DNA of 36,323 nucleotides, from assembly GCA_009787025.1 (NCBI GenBank), contig WRGT01000057.1, forward strand, positions 1 through 36,323, read 5' to 3'. Source of the DNA: Spirochaetota bacterium (GTDB lineage Bacteria > Spirochaetota > UBA4802 > UBA5550). The notes below the pieces were generated by a model, which worked only from the letters and a program-made list of their open reading frames with translations, searched no databases and had not been told where the DNA came from. Both the position numbers and the translations under genes were made by a program. Positions 1-7,395 of this stretch are shown piece by piece. Each line of letters starts with the position of its first letter. Positions within the stretch are counted from its first letter, which is position 1.

Positions 1-88
1 TGTAAACCCAATTTAGGATTAATTATGTTTTTGTAAATCTATATCAGGATTTAACTATTAATATGTAAACTTTTTTTAGGACGGGTCA
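1..88 (+). repeat. 88-bp intergenic repeat, copy 1 (may start before the window)
   Basis: This non-coding stretch reappears in reverse complement at 4371-4458 at about 90% identity by eye. Inside it a TGTAAA motif recurs at 1, 32 and 64, each followed about 13 bases later by AGGAT/AGGAC, so the element itself is built of three degenerate units of about 32 bp. It ends with the sequence ACGGGTCA. Because the window begins exactly at the first unit, more units may lie upstream. It sits in the region before purC. No ORF with coding character covers it. Function unknown. Confidence 0.75.
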
Positions 89-267
89 ACTGGTTTACTT
101 GACAAAAAATATAACAGACTAAAACTTTAATAAAATCAAGTAAAATATTTAAGATAAGGTTATGGGTTTTCTCATAGGTTTGGATAATGAAAGAATCAAA
201 GTGAAAGGCTAATCCGCAAGTTGTTATTAAATTGCTGATAAAAAAATTAAATGAATAAAGGATATGT

Positions 268-1152
268 ATGAAAGCTTTAGTTTCAATTGAAATCCCCGAA
301 GTAAAAAAGGCATACAGCGGCAAAGTCAGGGATATATTCCCTATAGATGATAAGAATATGTTAATAGTTTCAACAGACCGCATATCCGCCTTTGATTATA
401 TATTCCCTAACGGTATTGCAGGTAAGGGAATAATACTCAACAAAATATCAAATCTATGGTTTAAAAATATTAATTTTATAAACAACCATATAGTTGAAGA
501 TAATTTTAATAATTTCCCGAAACCATATTCAAACTATCCTGAGATATTTAAAGACAGATCTGTTATTGTAAAAAAGGCGGATAGAATCGATTTTGAATGT
601 GTAGCAAGAGGTTATATTATCGGAGGAGGATGGAACGAGTATAAAGAGAAGGGTGAAATCTCCGGCATTAAACTTCCCCCTAACCTTAAACTTGCGGAAA
701 AATTTCCTGAAACTCTATTTACCCCTGCGACAAAAGAGGATACGGGACATGATGTTAATGTTTCAATAGATATGATGAAAAAAGTAATCGGTATAAAAGA
801 TGCGGAATATTTGTCTAACATGACAAAAAAAATATATCAGTTTGGAAGAGATTGTCTTGAAAAAGCCGGTATTATTCTTGCCGACACAAAGTTTGAATTT
901 GGGTATATAAACGGCGAAATTATTCTCATTGATGAAGTATTAACTCCAGACAGTTCCAGATTCTGGGACAGCAAGCTCTATCAAACCGGAGTATCTCCTG
1001 TAAGCTATGACAAACAGTTTATAAGGGATTATATTGATACAACAAAATGGGATAAAAATTCACCCCCTCCTCCCCTTCCTGATAATATTGTTGAGAAAAC
1101 ATATGAAAAATATAGTGAAATTTTATCAAAGATTGAACATGTTTTTAAATAG
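268..1152 (+). CDS. purC: Phosphoribosylaminoimidazole-succinocarboxamide (SAICAR) synthase
   Basis: A cytosolic ATP-dependent ligase of de novo purine synthesis that joins aspartate to CAIR to give SAICAR. Recognisable family signatures are SGKVRD at residues 17-22, STDRISAFD at 35-43, the ARGYI segment near 113, ADTKFEFG at 205-212 and DEVLTPDSSRFW at 222-233. At 294 residues it belongs to the longer form of the family, closer in size to yeast Ade1 than to the ~240-residue Bacillus type. The ATG has an AAAGGA ribosome site about 6 bases upstream. No other purine gene is adjacent; fliS follows after an 85-bp gap, so it is probably a single-gene unit. I looked for a purine riboswitch in the 180 bases upstream and saw none. 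Confidence 0.96.
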   Translation: MKALVSIEIPEVKKAYSGKVRDIFPIDDKNMLIVSTDRISAFDYIFPNGIAGKGIILNKISNLWFKNINFINNHIVEDNFNNFPKPYSNYPEIFKDRSVIVKKADRIDFECVARGYIIGGGWNEYKEKGEISGIKLPPNLKLAEKFPETLFTPATKEDTGHDVNVSIDMMKKVIGIKDAEYLSNMTKKIYQFGRDCLEKAGIILADTKFEFGYINGEIILIDEVLTPDSSRFWDSKLYQTGVSPVSYDKQFIRDYIDTTKWDKNSPPPPLPDNIVEKTYEKYSEILSKIEHVFK

Positions 1153-1237
1153 ACAAAGTTTTAATATCTTTATCAGGTAAAGTTAAGGCATATTTAATAC
1201 GATAATGAAACAATAACAGATATTCCGGAGCAAATAA

Positions 1238-1669
1238 GTGTCAAACACTAATCCATATAATCAATATAAACAGACCCAAATAACCACTGCGAATCAAGGC
1301 AAGCTAATAGTGATGCTCTATGATGGAGCGATAAAGTTCCTCAATATAGCTTTAGATAATTTAAATCCCAAAACATACGATGTAGTAAACAATAATATTA
1401 TAAAAGCTCAGGACATAATTACGGAACTGCTCCTTTCATTAAATATGGAAGAAGGTGGAGAAATATCTCAGAATCTCTTTAATCTATATATGTATTTCAA
1501 AAGACAACTGTTAGATGCAAACATAAAAAAAGACGGCGAGATACTTAAGCAGACCATTAAATTGCTGAAAGAATTAAGAGACGCATGGGACCAAATATCG
1601 GCAAATGAGTCCAGAGCTGATAAGAACATGAATATTGGGGCTAAGGGTAATTTCAGCATTGAGGGATGA
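1238..1669 (+). CDS. fliS: Flagellar export chaperone FliS
   Basis: A small cytosolic helical chaperone that binds the C-terminus of flagellin and keeps it unpolymerised until export. The family pattern is clear: an N-terminal NPYNQYKQTQI segment, then the LIVMLYDGAIKFL helix at residues 23-35 and a C-terminal helix containing LRDAW. At 143 residues it is slightly longer than typical (about 125-135) because of a loose C-terminal tail. The start is GTG, supported by CCGGAG about 8 bases upstream. Its 3' end overlaps the next coding region, suggesting translational coupling. It is the only certain flagellar gene here; fliD or flagellin genes are not in view. Confidence 0.93.
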   Translation: MSNTNPYNQYKQTQITTANQGKLIVMLYDGAIKFLNIALDNLNPKTYDVVNNNIIKAQDIITELLLSLNMEEGGEISQNLFNLYMYFKRQLLDANIKKDGEILKQTIKLLKELRDAWDQISANESRADKNMNIGAKGNFSIEG

Positions 1670-2129
1670 TATTAAATCTCTTTTCACCGATCTCATTAAA
1701 CACCTGAATTTAAAAAGCAAACTACTCCATTCCATTCTTGAAAAAGAAAAAAATATTTCATACCTGATAAAATTTAAGAACGACATAGAAGACAGTGTCA
1801 AAGAAATCATTGAAGAGGAAAATCATTTCATTGAAGAAATCAATGTTGAGGATTACAACATATCTCAAATCAGGGACGAAATTACGCGTAAATTCGGTTT
1901 CGACTTTAATAAAATATTAGTTAAAGGCTATAAATCTTCAGAAGATGAAATCATAGATTATAAAAATAAAATTCTGCTTCATGAACAGATAATCAATGAT
2001 CTGTCAAAAATAAAAAAAGAGAATAATAATAATTTGGAAAAATACGCTAATGACCTGAAGATTCATATATGGGAATTAGAAAATATTGAAAGACTAAAGT
2101 TTGTAATTAAAGATCTTCAATCTTCTTAG
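1659..2129 (+). CDS. Coiled-coil protein overlapping fliS, possibly a FlgN-like flagellar chaperone
   Basis: A highly charged, Lys/Glu-rich, almost wholly helical soluble protein of about 156 residues with no signal peptide or membrane segment. I do not recognise it by sequence. Its size, helical heptad character and overlap with fliS suggest a second export chaperone of the FlgN/FliT kind; this is inference from context. The frame is open from a TTG at 1635, but the TTG at 1659 is better placed, with AAGGG about 11 bases upstream, and then overlaps fliS by 11 bases. Its last 23 bases overlap the 3' end of the convergent gene on the other strand. Confidence 0.6.
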   Translation: MRDDIKSLFTDLIKHLNLKSKLLHSILEKEKNISYLIKFKNDIEDSVKEIIEEENHFIEEINVEDYNISQIRDEITRKFGFDFNKILVKGYKSSEDEIIDYKNKILLHEQIINDLSKIKKENNNNLEKYANDLKIHIWELENIERLKFVIKDLQSS

Positions 2130-3012
2130 ACTCCAGTATTGCTTCTTTACGTTTAATCATCTCTTCATAGTCAAAATGGTATTTCTTTTTTTTATAATAG
2201 TACTTATATGTTTCTTTATATTTTTTTGAGTTAAAGTATTTCTTCATTCTCCTTGATACATAATGTATCTGTACACCCGGATCATAAACTGCCGGTCTGT
2301 TCTTATCTAAATCGATAATTGTCTCAGTAATAATACCCCAGGAAATATCATTTAACGAATATCCGTCGAGATCTCTTATCACAGCTCTGATTATACCCTC
2401 ATGAGCAGGATCAAAAAATTTAAACGTTTTTGAATACATTATAGCGCCGTGCATATGATTTGGAACGTCAACAAATCCATCCTTAAAAACCAATTTTGCC
2501 ATTATATAAAGTATTTTAAAACTGAATTTTAAAACACCGAGTCCGGGATTTGCCTGACCCGGCAGTTGCGGTTTATTGTCGTCAAATCCCTTTAAAGGAT
2601 TTTTTGCAGAAAGCCACTCAATCTTTATCGTATCATATGGCAGGATTTCGGTATTTTGCGTGAAATATTTACTCTCAGGCAAAAATGTTGATTCACTGAC
2701 TCTTAGATCAATCAACTGTTTTGCATGAGTCTTCTCCTCCCAAAACAACTTCATATAGTTTATGCCTGCATCATCTGCATCAATTTCAGTTATAAGATTT
2801 TTAAATCCCATATTCTTTAAATGTTTAATAAGACCGCTCTTATCCATCATTGAATATAGATCTTCTTCATTGAATCTTTTTAAAAAAAGATTTCTTGAAC
2901 TTGCGGTATGCGGTATAGAAACAGTTCTGTTAGACAGATCAATATCATTATCATCAAATTTTAATGATTCTTTAAAACTTTCATTATGATGCGGTTTAGA
3001 TTTTAATTTCAT
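2107..3012 (-). CDS. Conserved-looking hypothetical protein, 301 aa
   Basis: A soluble protein with no signal peptide and no clear membrane segment; one hydrophobic stretch (ILYIMAKLVF) lies near residue 170. The middle holds a PGQANPGLGV segment and a nearby NHMHGA segment, and the C-terminal 60 residues are very rich in Lys and Tyr, ending in a charged helix. I cannot assign a family. Codon use matches the AT-rich host genes, so it looks native. It is convergent with the coiled-coil gene after fliS, overlapping it by 23 bases. A MITE-like repeat lies just upstream of its start (3049-3196), between it and prfB, so any shared transcript with prfB would run through that element. Confidence 0.75.
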   Translation of the reverse strand: MKLKSKPHHNESFKESLKFDDNDIDLSNRTVSIPHTASSRNLFLKRFNEEDLYSMMDKSGLIKHLKNMGFKNLITEIDADDAGINYMKLFWEEKTHAKQLIDLRVSESTFLPESKYFTQNTEILPYDTIKIEWLSAKNPLKGFDDNKPQLPGQANPGLGVLKFSFKILYIMAKLVFKDGFVDVPNHMHGAIMYSKTFKFFDPAHEGIIRAVIRDLDGYSLNDISWGIITETIIDLDKNRPAVYDPGVQIHYVSRRMKKYFNSKKYKETYKYYYKKKKYHFDYEEMIKRKEAILESKKIEDL

Positions 3013-3048
3013 GTTTTAAAATATTCTTTACATTTATTTTATGATCAA

Positions 3049-3196
3049 TACTGTCTGATAAGTAACACGCAGGCAATCGTATATGTCAAATAACATGTCG
3101 GGCTCAGCGTGACATATTATTTAACTTATACCACAATGATAATTCCTATCAATGTATAATAAATATCTCAATATATTTAATATTTATCAGATAGCC
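3049..3196 (+). repeat. MITE-like element, copy A (148 bp)
   Basis: Left end reads CTGTCTGATAAGTAACACGC and the right end reads TTATCAGATAGCC, so the ends are inverted repeats of GGCTRTCTGATAAGTA type. The left 60 bases match copies B (11487-11628) and C (32410-32721), and the right 60 bases match the right end of copy C closely (including CCACAATGA and AATTCCTATCAATGTAT). It holds one 20-bp internal unit at 3095-3114 (ATGTCGGGCTCAGCGTGACA). There is no ORF and no transposase, so it would be a non-autonomous element. Confidence 0.75.
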
Positions 3197-3205
3197 ATCT
3201 TACCA

Positions 3206-4315
3206 TTAACTTTTCCTGTTCTTTAAAAATGCGTATAAAAATCTATTTAACTCTCCATCAAAAACAAAATCTATACTTCCGGTCTCTTCGCCTGTTCTAT
3301 GATCTTTTACTAACGTATATGGTTGAAAAACATACGATCTAATCTGATTTCCCCATGATATCTCTTTTTTCTCCGCAGCAAGTTCCTGTTTTTTTTCATT
3401 CTGTTCCGCTTTATGGCGTTCATATAATTGCGCTTTCAATACCTTCATTGCAAATGCTCTATTTTTATGCTGAGATCTCTCATTCTGGCATTGCACTACT
3501 ATACCTGTCGGTAAATGCGTTATGCGTACAGCAGAATCAGTTTTGTTTACATGCTGTCCCCCTGCTCCGGACGCCCTGTATGTATCTATTTTCAGATCAT
3601 TTTCGTTGATTACTACTTCAATGTTATCATCAACATCGGGCAAAACATCAATTGACGCAAATGAAGTATGCCTTCTCTTATTAGCATCAAAAGGAGATAT
3701 CCTCACAAGCCTGTGTACGCCTGTTTCGCCTTTGAGAAAACCATAGGCATACTCGCCCTTTACAAGAATAGTTGCGCTCTTTATTCCGGCTTCATCACCG
3801 TGTGTATAATCAATATAATCAACGGAGAATCCGTTTTTTTCACTCCACCTTGTGTACATTCTAAATAACATACTTGCCCAATCCTGCGACTCGGTGCCGC
3901 CTGCGCCGGGATGGATTGTTATAAATGCATCCCTCGGATCATCAGGGTCAGAGAGAAGCTCCTTTGTTTCAATTTCACTAAACCTCTCTTCATATTTTTC
4001 TATATTAGAGGATAATTCTGCTATTAGTCCGGTATCATCTTCAGCAATAGCCATATTTATTAATTCTATTCCATCTTCAATCTCCTTTTTCAAAGATTGC
4101 AGCGGCTCAATTTTTTTCTTTAACTTGCTGATCTCTTGATTTAATTCTGCAAATTTTGCAGTATCTTTCCATATTTCATCTTTCTGAACTAACAGTTCCG
4201 TTTCCGAAAGCTTAAGTCTTAATTTTTCAATACCTATCGAGTCCGATAATTCACCAACCTTAATGTTAAGTTGATTAAGGATTCGTAAGCTTTCCTTTAC
4301 ATCATTGATATACAA
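3206..4315 (-). CDS. prfB: Peptide chain release factor 2 (RF2), no programmed frameshift
   Basis: RF2 acts at ribosomal UGA and UAA stop codons and triggers peptide release. The GGQ motif is at residues 252-254 and the codon-recognition tripeptide SPF at 207-209 marks RF2 rather than RF1. The length of 369 is normal. Most bacterial prfB genes need a +1 frameshift at an in-frame UGA near codon 25; here the frame is open from a TTG start through the equivalent region (around residues 24-31), so the autoregulatory shift is absent. The TTG has AGAGG about 9 bases upstream and a stop codon two codons before it. The gene is single, lying between a MITE-like element and the inverted 88-bp repeat. 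Confidence 0.95.
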   Translation of the reverse strand: MYINDVKESLRILNQLNIKVGELSDSIGIEKLRLKLSETELLVQKDEIWKDTAKFAELNQEISKLKKKIEPLQSLKKEIEDGIELINMAIAEDDTGLIAELSSNIEKYEERFSEIETKELLSDPDDPRDAFITIHPGAGGTESQDWASMLFRMYTRWSEKNGFSVDYIDYTHGDEAGIKSATILVKGEYAYGFLKGETGVHRLVRISPFDANKRRHTSFASIDVLPDVDDNIEVVINENDLKIDTYRASGAGGQHVNKTDSAVRITHLPTGIVVQCQNERSQHKNRAFAMKVLKAQLYERHKAEQNEKKQELAAEKKEISWGNQIRSYVFQPYTLVKDHRTGEETGSIDFVFDGELNRFLYAFLKNRKS

Positions 4316-4370
4316 ACTCTAATACCTCTTAACAAATATTTAATTCATACGTCATCCCGTTATGGATGAG

Positions 4371-4458
4371 TGACCCGTTCTAAAAAAAGTTTACGGATTA
4401 ATGGTTAAATCCTATTATAAATTTACATAACATAATTAATCCTAATATTTAGTTTACA
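4371..4458 (-). repeat. 88-bp intergenic repeat, copy 2 (inverted)
   Basis: Reverse complement of the repeat at 1-88, equal in length and about 90% identical by eye with only a few substitutions and one compensated insertion/deletion. It preserves the three TGTAAA motifs and the terminal CGGGTCA. It lies 55 bases upstream of prfB and 100 bases beyond the 3' end of the MATE gene, at the left border of the foreign-looking island. Together the two copies form an inverted pair around purC-fliS-prfB. Confidence 0.75.
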
Positions 4459-4558
4459 AACATAGGATTTTTACTGCAATAATTTTTCCACAACCTTTTT
4501 ATATTTTTATTTTCTATTTGATGATATTGACTATGCACAACTTCAGGTGTGATATTAG

Positions 4559-5923
4559 CTACCGTTGCGCGACTTCTGCCTTTTCTCCGGCGTAGAGTTT
4601 GTTCCTATACACCTTATGTAAAATTAGTCCGATCAACATAGCCGTTACATCCCCTGCGGGTATCGCCCAGGCGAAACCATCCGCGCCCATGACGGCGGTT
4701 CCCGCAAGCATCATCGGAATAAAAACAGTTTCCTGTACCAGCGATACTGCGGAAGCCGGAACAGCGCGTCCGGTTGCCTGAAAAAGCGTCGTGGTCATAT
4801 ACATTGTTCCATAGGCAAGATACGAGATAACCGCGATACGCAAAAATGGCGTTCCTATAGCGATGATTTCTGCGTTATTGATGAACAGCCGGAGGAGGCT
4901 GCCCCCGGCGATACAGTACGAAATCGCAAAAACAAAGCCGAGCAGAGTTGCATAGAGCAGCGTCTTTTTAACGGTTTCCTTCATGCGCGGGAATGCTCCG
5001 GCGGCGCCGGTATAACCAACCAAGGGCTGAACGCCCATGCACAGACCTTGACACAACTGTTTCGGCAATGCAGTAACTTTTACAATAAGCCCAAAGGCTA
5101 CGATGTATATATCGCCAAAAGCGGCGGCGACATTGTTTTGTACCACGAAGCCCGCAACATAAAGCGCCTTCATGCAGAATGACGGAAACCCAATAGAAAA
5201 AACCGATGTAAGCATTTCCGCGTCAACCTTGCAGTCCGCAGGTACAAGTGAAAGGAACGAGCTTTTTTTGACAATATGCCAAATGTAAAACGACAGCGCC
5301 ATTGCGTTGGCAATAACGGTGGCAATCGCCGCGCCTCTTACGCCCATGCCAAAAGTAAAAATAAAAACAGGATCAAGGATAATGTTAGCCGCTGTGCCGA
5401 TGATGTTACCCGTCATCGAAACTTTTGCCCCTCCTTCGGCGCGAATTATCATGTTCATCGAAAAACCGAGTATGGAAGTCAGCCCTCCGCCAAGCAGGAT
5501 GGAAAAATATTGCTTCGTCGGTTCAAAGGTATATTCCGATGTGCCGAGTATGCGCACTATCGGGTCGAGAAAAACGAAGCCTAGCGCGATGGCGGCGGTT
5601 CCCGTAACCACGGCTCCGTAAAGGGCAAAAGACGAGACCCTCTTTATTCGTTCATAGTCTTTTTTACCGAGCAGCCGTGAGATATAACTCCCGCAGCCCA
5701 GCCCGAATATTTGCCCTATGCCGTTGGTAATCAGAAATACCGGCATTGCCAGTATCGTTGCCGTCAGCGCGGCAGGGTCTTTCATCATACCGACAAATGC
5801 CGTGTCAACCAAATTGTAAACAATGCTCACGAGCATTGTTACCATCATTGGAACGCCGAAATGAGCGACTGCTTTGGGGATCGGCGCGTTCTCAAAGTAA
5901 TACAGGGATTTTTGTTTGTCCAT
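4559..5923 (-). CDS. MATE-family multidrug/cation antiporter
   Basis: An inner-membrane exporter of 454 residues driven by Na+ or H+, with about twelve hydrophobic segments. The N-terminus (PIPKAVAHFGVPMMVTML then VDTAFVGM) and the repeat beginning near residue 230 are typical of the DinF/VmrA-like branch common in Firmicutes. Substrates cannot be told from sequence. The gene is near 50% G+C, far above the AT-rich host genes, so it was probably acquired. The start has a good AGGAG 7 bases upstream. About 350 bases of leader before it carry two hairpins and a possible leader ORF, which may control expression. An attC-like site lies upstream (6272-6410), none downstream. Confidence 0.93.
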   Translation of the reverse strand: MDKQKSLYYFENAPIPKAVAHFGVPMMVTMLVSIVYNLVDTAFVGMMKDPAALTATILAMPVFLITNGIGQIFGLGCGSYISRLLGKKDYERIKRVSSFALYGAVVTGTAAIALGFVFLDPIVRILGTSEYTFEPTKQYFSILLGGGLTSILGFSMNMIIRAEGGAKVSMTGNIIGTAANIILDPVFIFTFGMGVRGAAIATVIANAMALSFYIWHIVKKSSFLSLVPADCKVDAEMLTSVFSIGFPSFCMKALYVAGFVVQNNVAAAFGDIYIVAFGLIVKVTALPKQLCQGLCMGVQPLVGYTGAAGAFPRMKETVKKTLLYATLLGFVFAISYCIAGGSLLRLFINNAEIIAIGTPFLRIAVISYLAYGTMYMTTTLFQATGRAVPASAVSLVQETVFIPMMLAGTAVMGADGFAWAIPAGDVTAMLIGLILHKVYRNKLYAGEKAEVAQR

Positions 5924-5946
5924 TTATTTCTCCTTATTCGTGCTGA

Positions 5947-5995
5947 GGGGTTTAATACCCCGCCATTCAGGGCGGTTAAAAAAGTATTAAACCCC
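5947..5995 (-). promoter_or_regulatory. Strong hairpin in the MATE gene leader, possible attenuator
   Basis: A perfect 12-bp inverted repeat (GGGGTTTAATAC at 5947-5958 and GTATTAAACCCC at 5984-5995) encloses a second perfect 6-bp stem (CCCGCC at 5959-5964, GGGCGG at 5970-5975) and an 8-base A-rich bulge that reads TTTTTT on the transcribed strand. It ends 24 bases before the MATE start codon. A reading frame on the same strand from an ATG at 6072 runs through the hairpin. This arrangement resembles leaders that couple translation to expression of resistance genes, but no specific family is recognised. Confidence 0.5.
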
Positions 5996-6051
5996 AAATG
6001 CAATATCTTATTAGAACAACATACCTCTTCTTTCAGAGCGAGATTGTTGAT

Positions 6052-6071
6052 TGGCTGTAAACAAACAGCCA
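6052..6071 (-). promoter_or_regulatory. Upstream leader hairpin before the MATE gene
   Basis: A 7-bp perfect stem, TGGCTGT and ACAGCCA, with a 6-base loop. On the minus strand it overlaps the ATG (6070-6072) of the possible leader reading frame that runs towards the MATE gene. It could mask that start. Only the fold itself is seen; the role is inferred from the position. Confidence 0.35.
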
Positions 6072-6271
6072 TACACCACAGAGGTGAATAAGAAAGGGAA
6101 ATGTACTGGTTTTTCGAAAAATCAGGAATGATTTTTCTGCACTCGTCCCGCAACGGGGATGGCGGTATCTGCCATAGGCGGTTTTACCCGTCTAATTTCC
6201 GGCTCTTTTGTTCCATTGTAAAATTTTTGTGCGGGTATGTCAAGCTTTCTATACCAAGTTTAGGGCAAATG

Positions 6272-6410
6272 GCATTTAACGTTCCGGCAGCCGCAAAACT
6301 GTGGCGGAGCAAAACATCACAAAGGATGTCGGACTTCAGTCCGCGCCCGACCGGTGTTTTGCGTAGCCCGAGCCGCCGAAGGCGGCGATGCGCATACAGA
6401 CCTGTTATGC
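6272..6410 (-). other. attC-like palindromic site 1 (integron recombination site candidate)
   Basis: Read on the minus strand it begins GCATAAC (6410-6404), passes through nested palindromes (GCCGCC/GGCGGC near 6372-6386, CGGACT/AGTCCG at 6330-6343, GCAAAACA pairing with TGTTTTGC at about 6309 and 6362) and ends CGGAACGTTAAATGCC. A GTTRRRY-type end, a GCATAAC-type start and about 139 bp of imperfect palindrome are what integron attC sites look like. It directly follows the 3' end of the methyltransferase gene in that gene's direction, where an attC belongs. No integrase gene is present in the window. Its sequence is strongly related to site 2. Confidence 0.5.
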
Positions 6411-6426
6411 GAAGTCCATGCCGCTT

Positions 6427-7086
6427 TTATAACTGTTTTTTACATTTAAAACATATTATTGATCCTACATTCCATAATTCCAATTCTTTATATTCCTTAT
6501 TTAATATTTCCATAATTTCACTTTTTGAGTAAAATGGCGGGGTAAATGTTCCATTTTTTACAAATATATTTTTAACAAACCAATCTGTTCTTTTTGTTAT
6601 TTCCTTTATATAGAAACAACCAATAAAAAAACCATTATTTTTTAATACACGTCTTATTTCATTAAATGCTTTTTCTTTTTCAGGAAATGCATGAAATCCA
6701 TTCATTGATAATACCATGTCAAATGTTTCATTCTCAAATGGTATATTTCCTACATCTCCTTGTTTACATTCTACATTATTTATTTTGCTATTTTCAAAAC
6801 GTTTTTTAGCTATTTCAAGCATATCATTAGAATAATCCATACAAATTATTTTTGAATTATTTAATTTTTTATATTTCTCATATGTCAATACTCCAGTTCC
6901 AGCAGGAATATCCAATATTTTTCCAATAAAATCATTAGATATATAATCCAATAATTTTATTGTATATTCTTTTTCGTTTATTCCCCAAATAATTTTTGCT
7001 CCTATTTTAAAAAACATATTTCCACTTGTAATATATTTATCATATATATTTGATACGGATTTATATCCATTTTTTATTCTATCCAT
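6427..7086 (-). CDS. Class I SAM-dependent methyltransferase
   Basis: A 219-residue cytosolic enzyme. The SAM-binding motif I is seen as LDIPAGTGVL near residue 57, an acidic residue after the second strand in ICMDYS, and the motif III/post III region as GDVGNIPFENETFDMV and NEIRRVLKNNGFF, which fits the UbiE/Methyltransf_11 group. The substrate cannot be told. It is much richer in A+T (under 30% G+C by eye) than both the MATE gene and the feo operon on either side, and it is flanked by 20-bp inverted repeats at 6404-6423 and 7143-7162. It therefore looks like an independently acquired gene cassette. AGGAG precedes the ATG. Confidence 0.88.
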   Translation of the reverse strand: MDRIKNGYKSVSNIYDKYITSGNMFFKIGAKIIWGINEKEYTIKLLDYISNDFIGKILDIPAGTGVLTYEKYKKLNNSKIICMDYSNDMLEIAKKRFENSKINNVECKQGDVGNIPFENETFDMVLSMNGFHAFPEKEKAFNEIRRVLKNNGFFIGCFYIKEITKRTDWFVKNIFVKNGTFTPPFYSKSEIMEILNKEYKELELWNVGSIICFKCKKQL

Positions 7087-7156
7087 AATAATTCTCCTAA
7101 TATTAATATTTCATCATTTTTAATAATTTTATCAATCATTTTCGGCATGGATTTCA

Positions 7157-7343
7157 CATAACGTTCCGGCTGTATGCGACGGTTTTGTAGCCCGAGAAGG
7201 AAAAACGTGCAGCGTTTTTTCAGACACAAAAAAATGTGGCTGAGCAAAACACCACAAAAAACGTTCTATCGCCTAACGCACACCCGACTGGTGTTTTGCG
7301 CAACCCGAGCCGCCGTAAGGCGAGTTGACCCAGTTTACGTGTG
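7157..7343 (-). other. attC-like palindromic site 2
   Basis: Shares with site 1 the edge CATAACGTTCCGGC, the block TGTGGC.GAGCAAAACA.CACAAA, and the block GGTGTTTTGCG followed by CCCGAGCCGCCG.AAGGCG. Between its left edge and the first shared block it has an extra segment containing an AAAAACG/CGTTTTT hairpin (about 7200-7217), making it longer than typical attC sites. On the minus strand it lies between the last gene of the feo operon and the methyltransferase and ends GTTATGTG next to the latter. The similarity continues to a CATGCCGGTTTT segment at about 7364-7376, matching the CATGCCGCTTTT that follows site 1. Confidence 0.45.
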
Positions 7344-7395
7344 ATAAGTTCCCACAGCCTTGCCATGCCGGTTTTAGGAAATTGTAATTGTTTCA

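Noticed and set aside
1-88. Possible CRISPR array, because of ~32-bp periodic TGTAAA units
   Set aside because: The whole unit, not just a repeat part, is similar between periods; there are no unique spacers, and the same 88 bp recurs inverted at 4371-4458 as one block.
89-267. Purine riboswitch or clear promoter before purC
   Set aside because: No purine-aptamer core was found. A TTGACA at 99-104 has no convincing -10 hexamer at normal spacing.
51-383. 110-codon open frame on the minus strand overlapping purC
   Set aside because: It runs through the repeat and antisense to the start of purC, has no ribosome site and no family resemblance.
3049-3196. Insertion sequence remnant with transposase
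   Set aside because: No transposase-like frame in any of the three related elements; only short non-coding copies with terminal repeats are present.
6101-6532. 143-codon open frame on the plus strand across the attC-like site
   Set aside because: Arg/Ser-rich translation of a palindromic region and antisense to the methyltransferase 3' end; no coding character.
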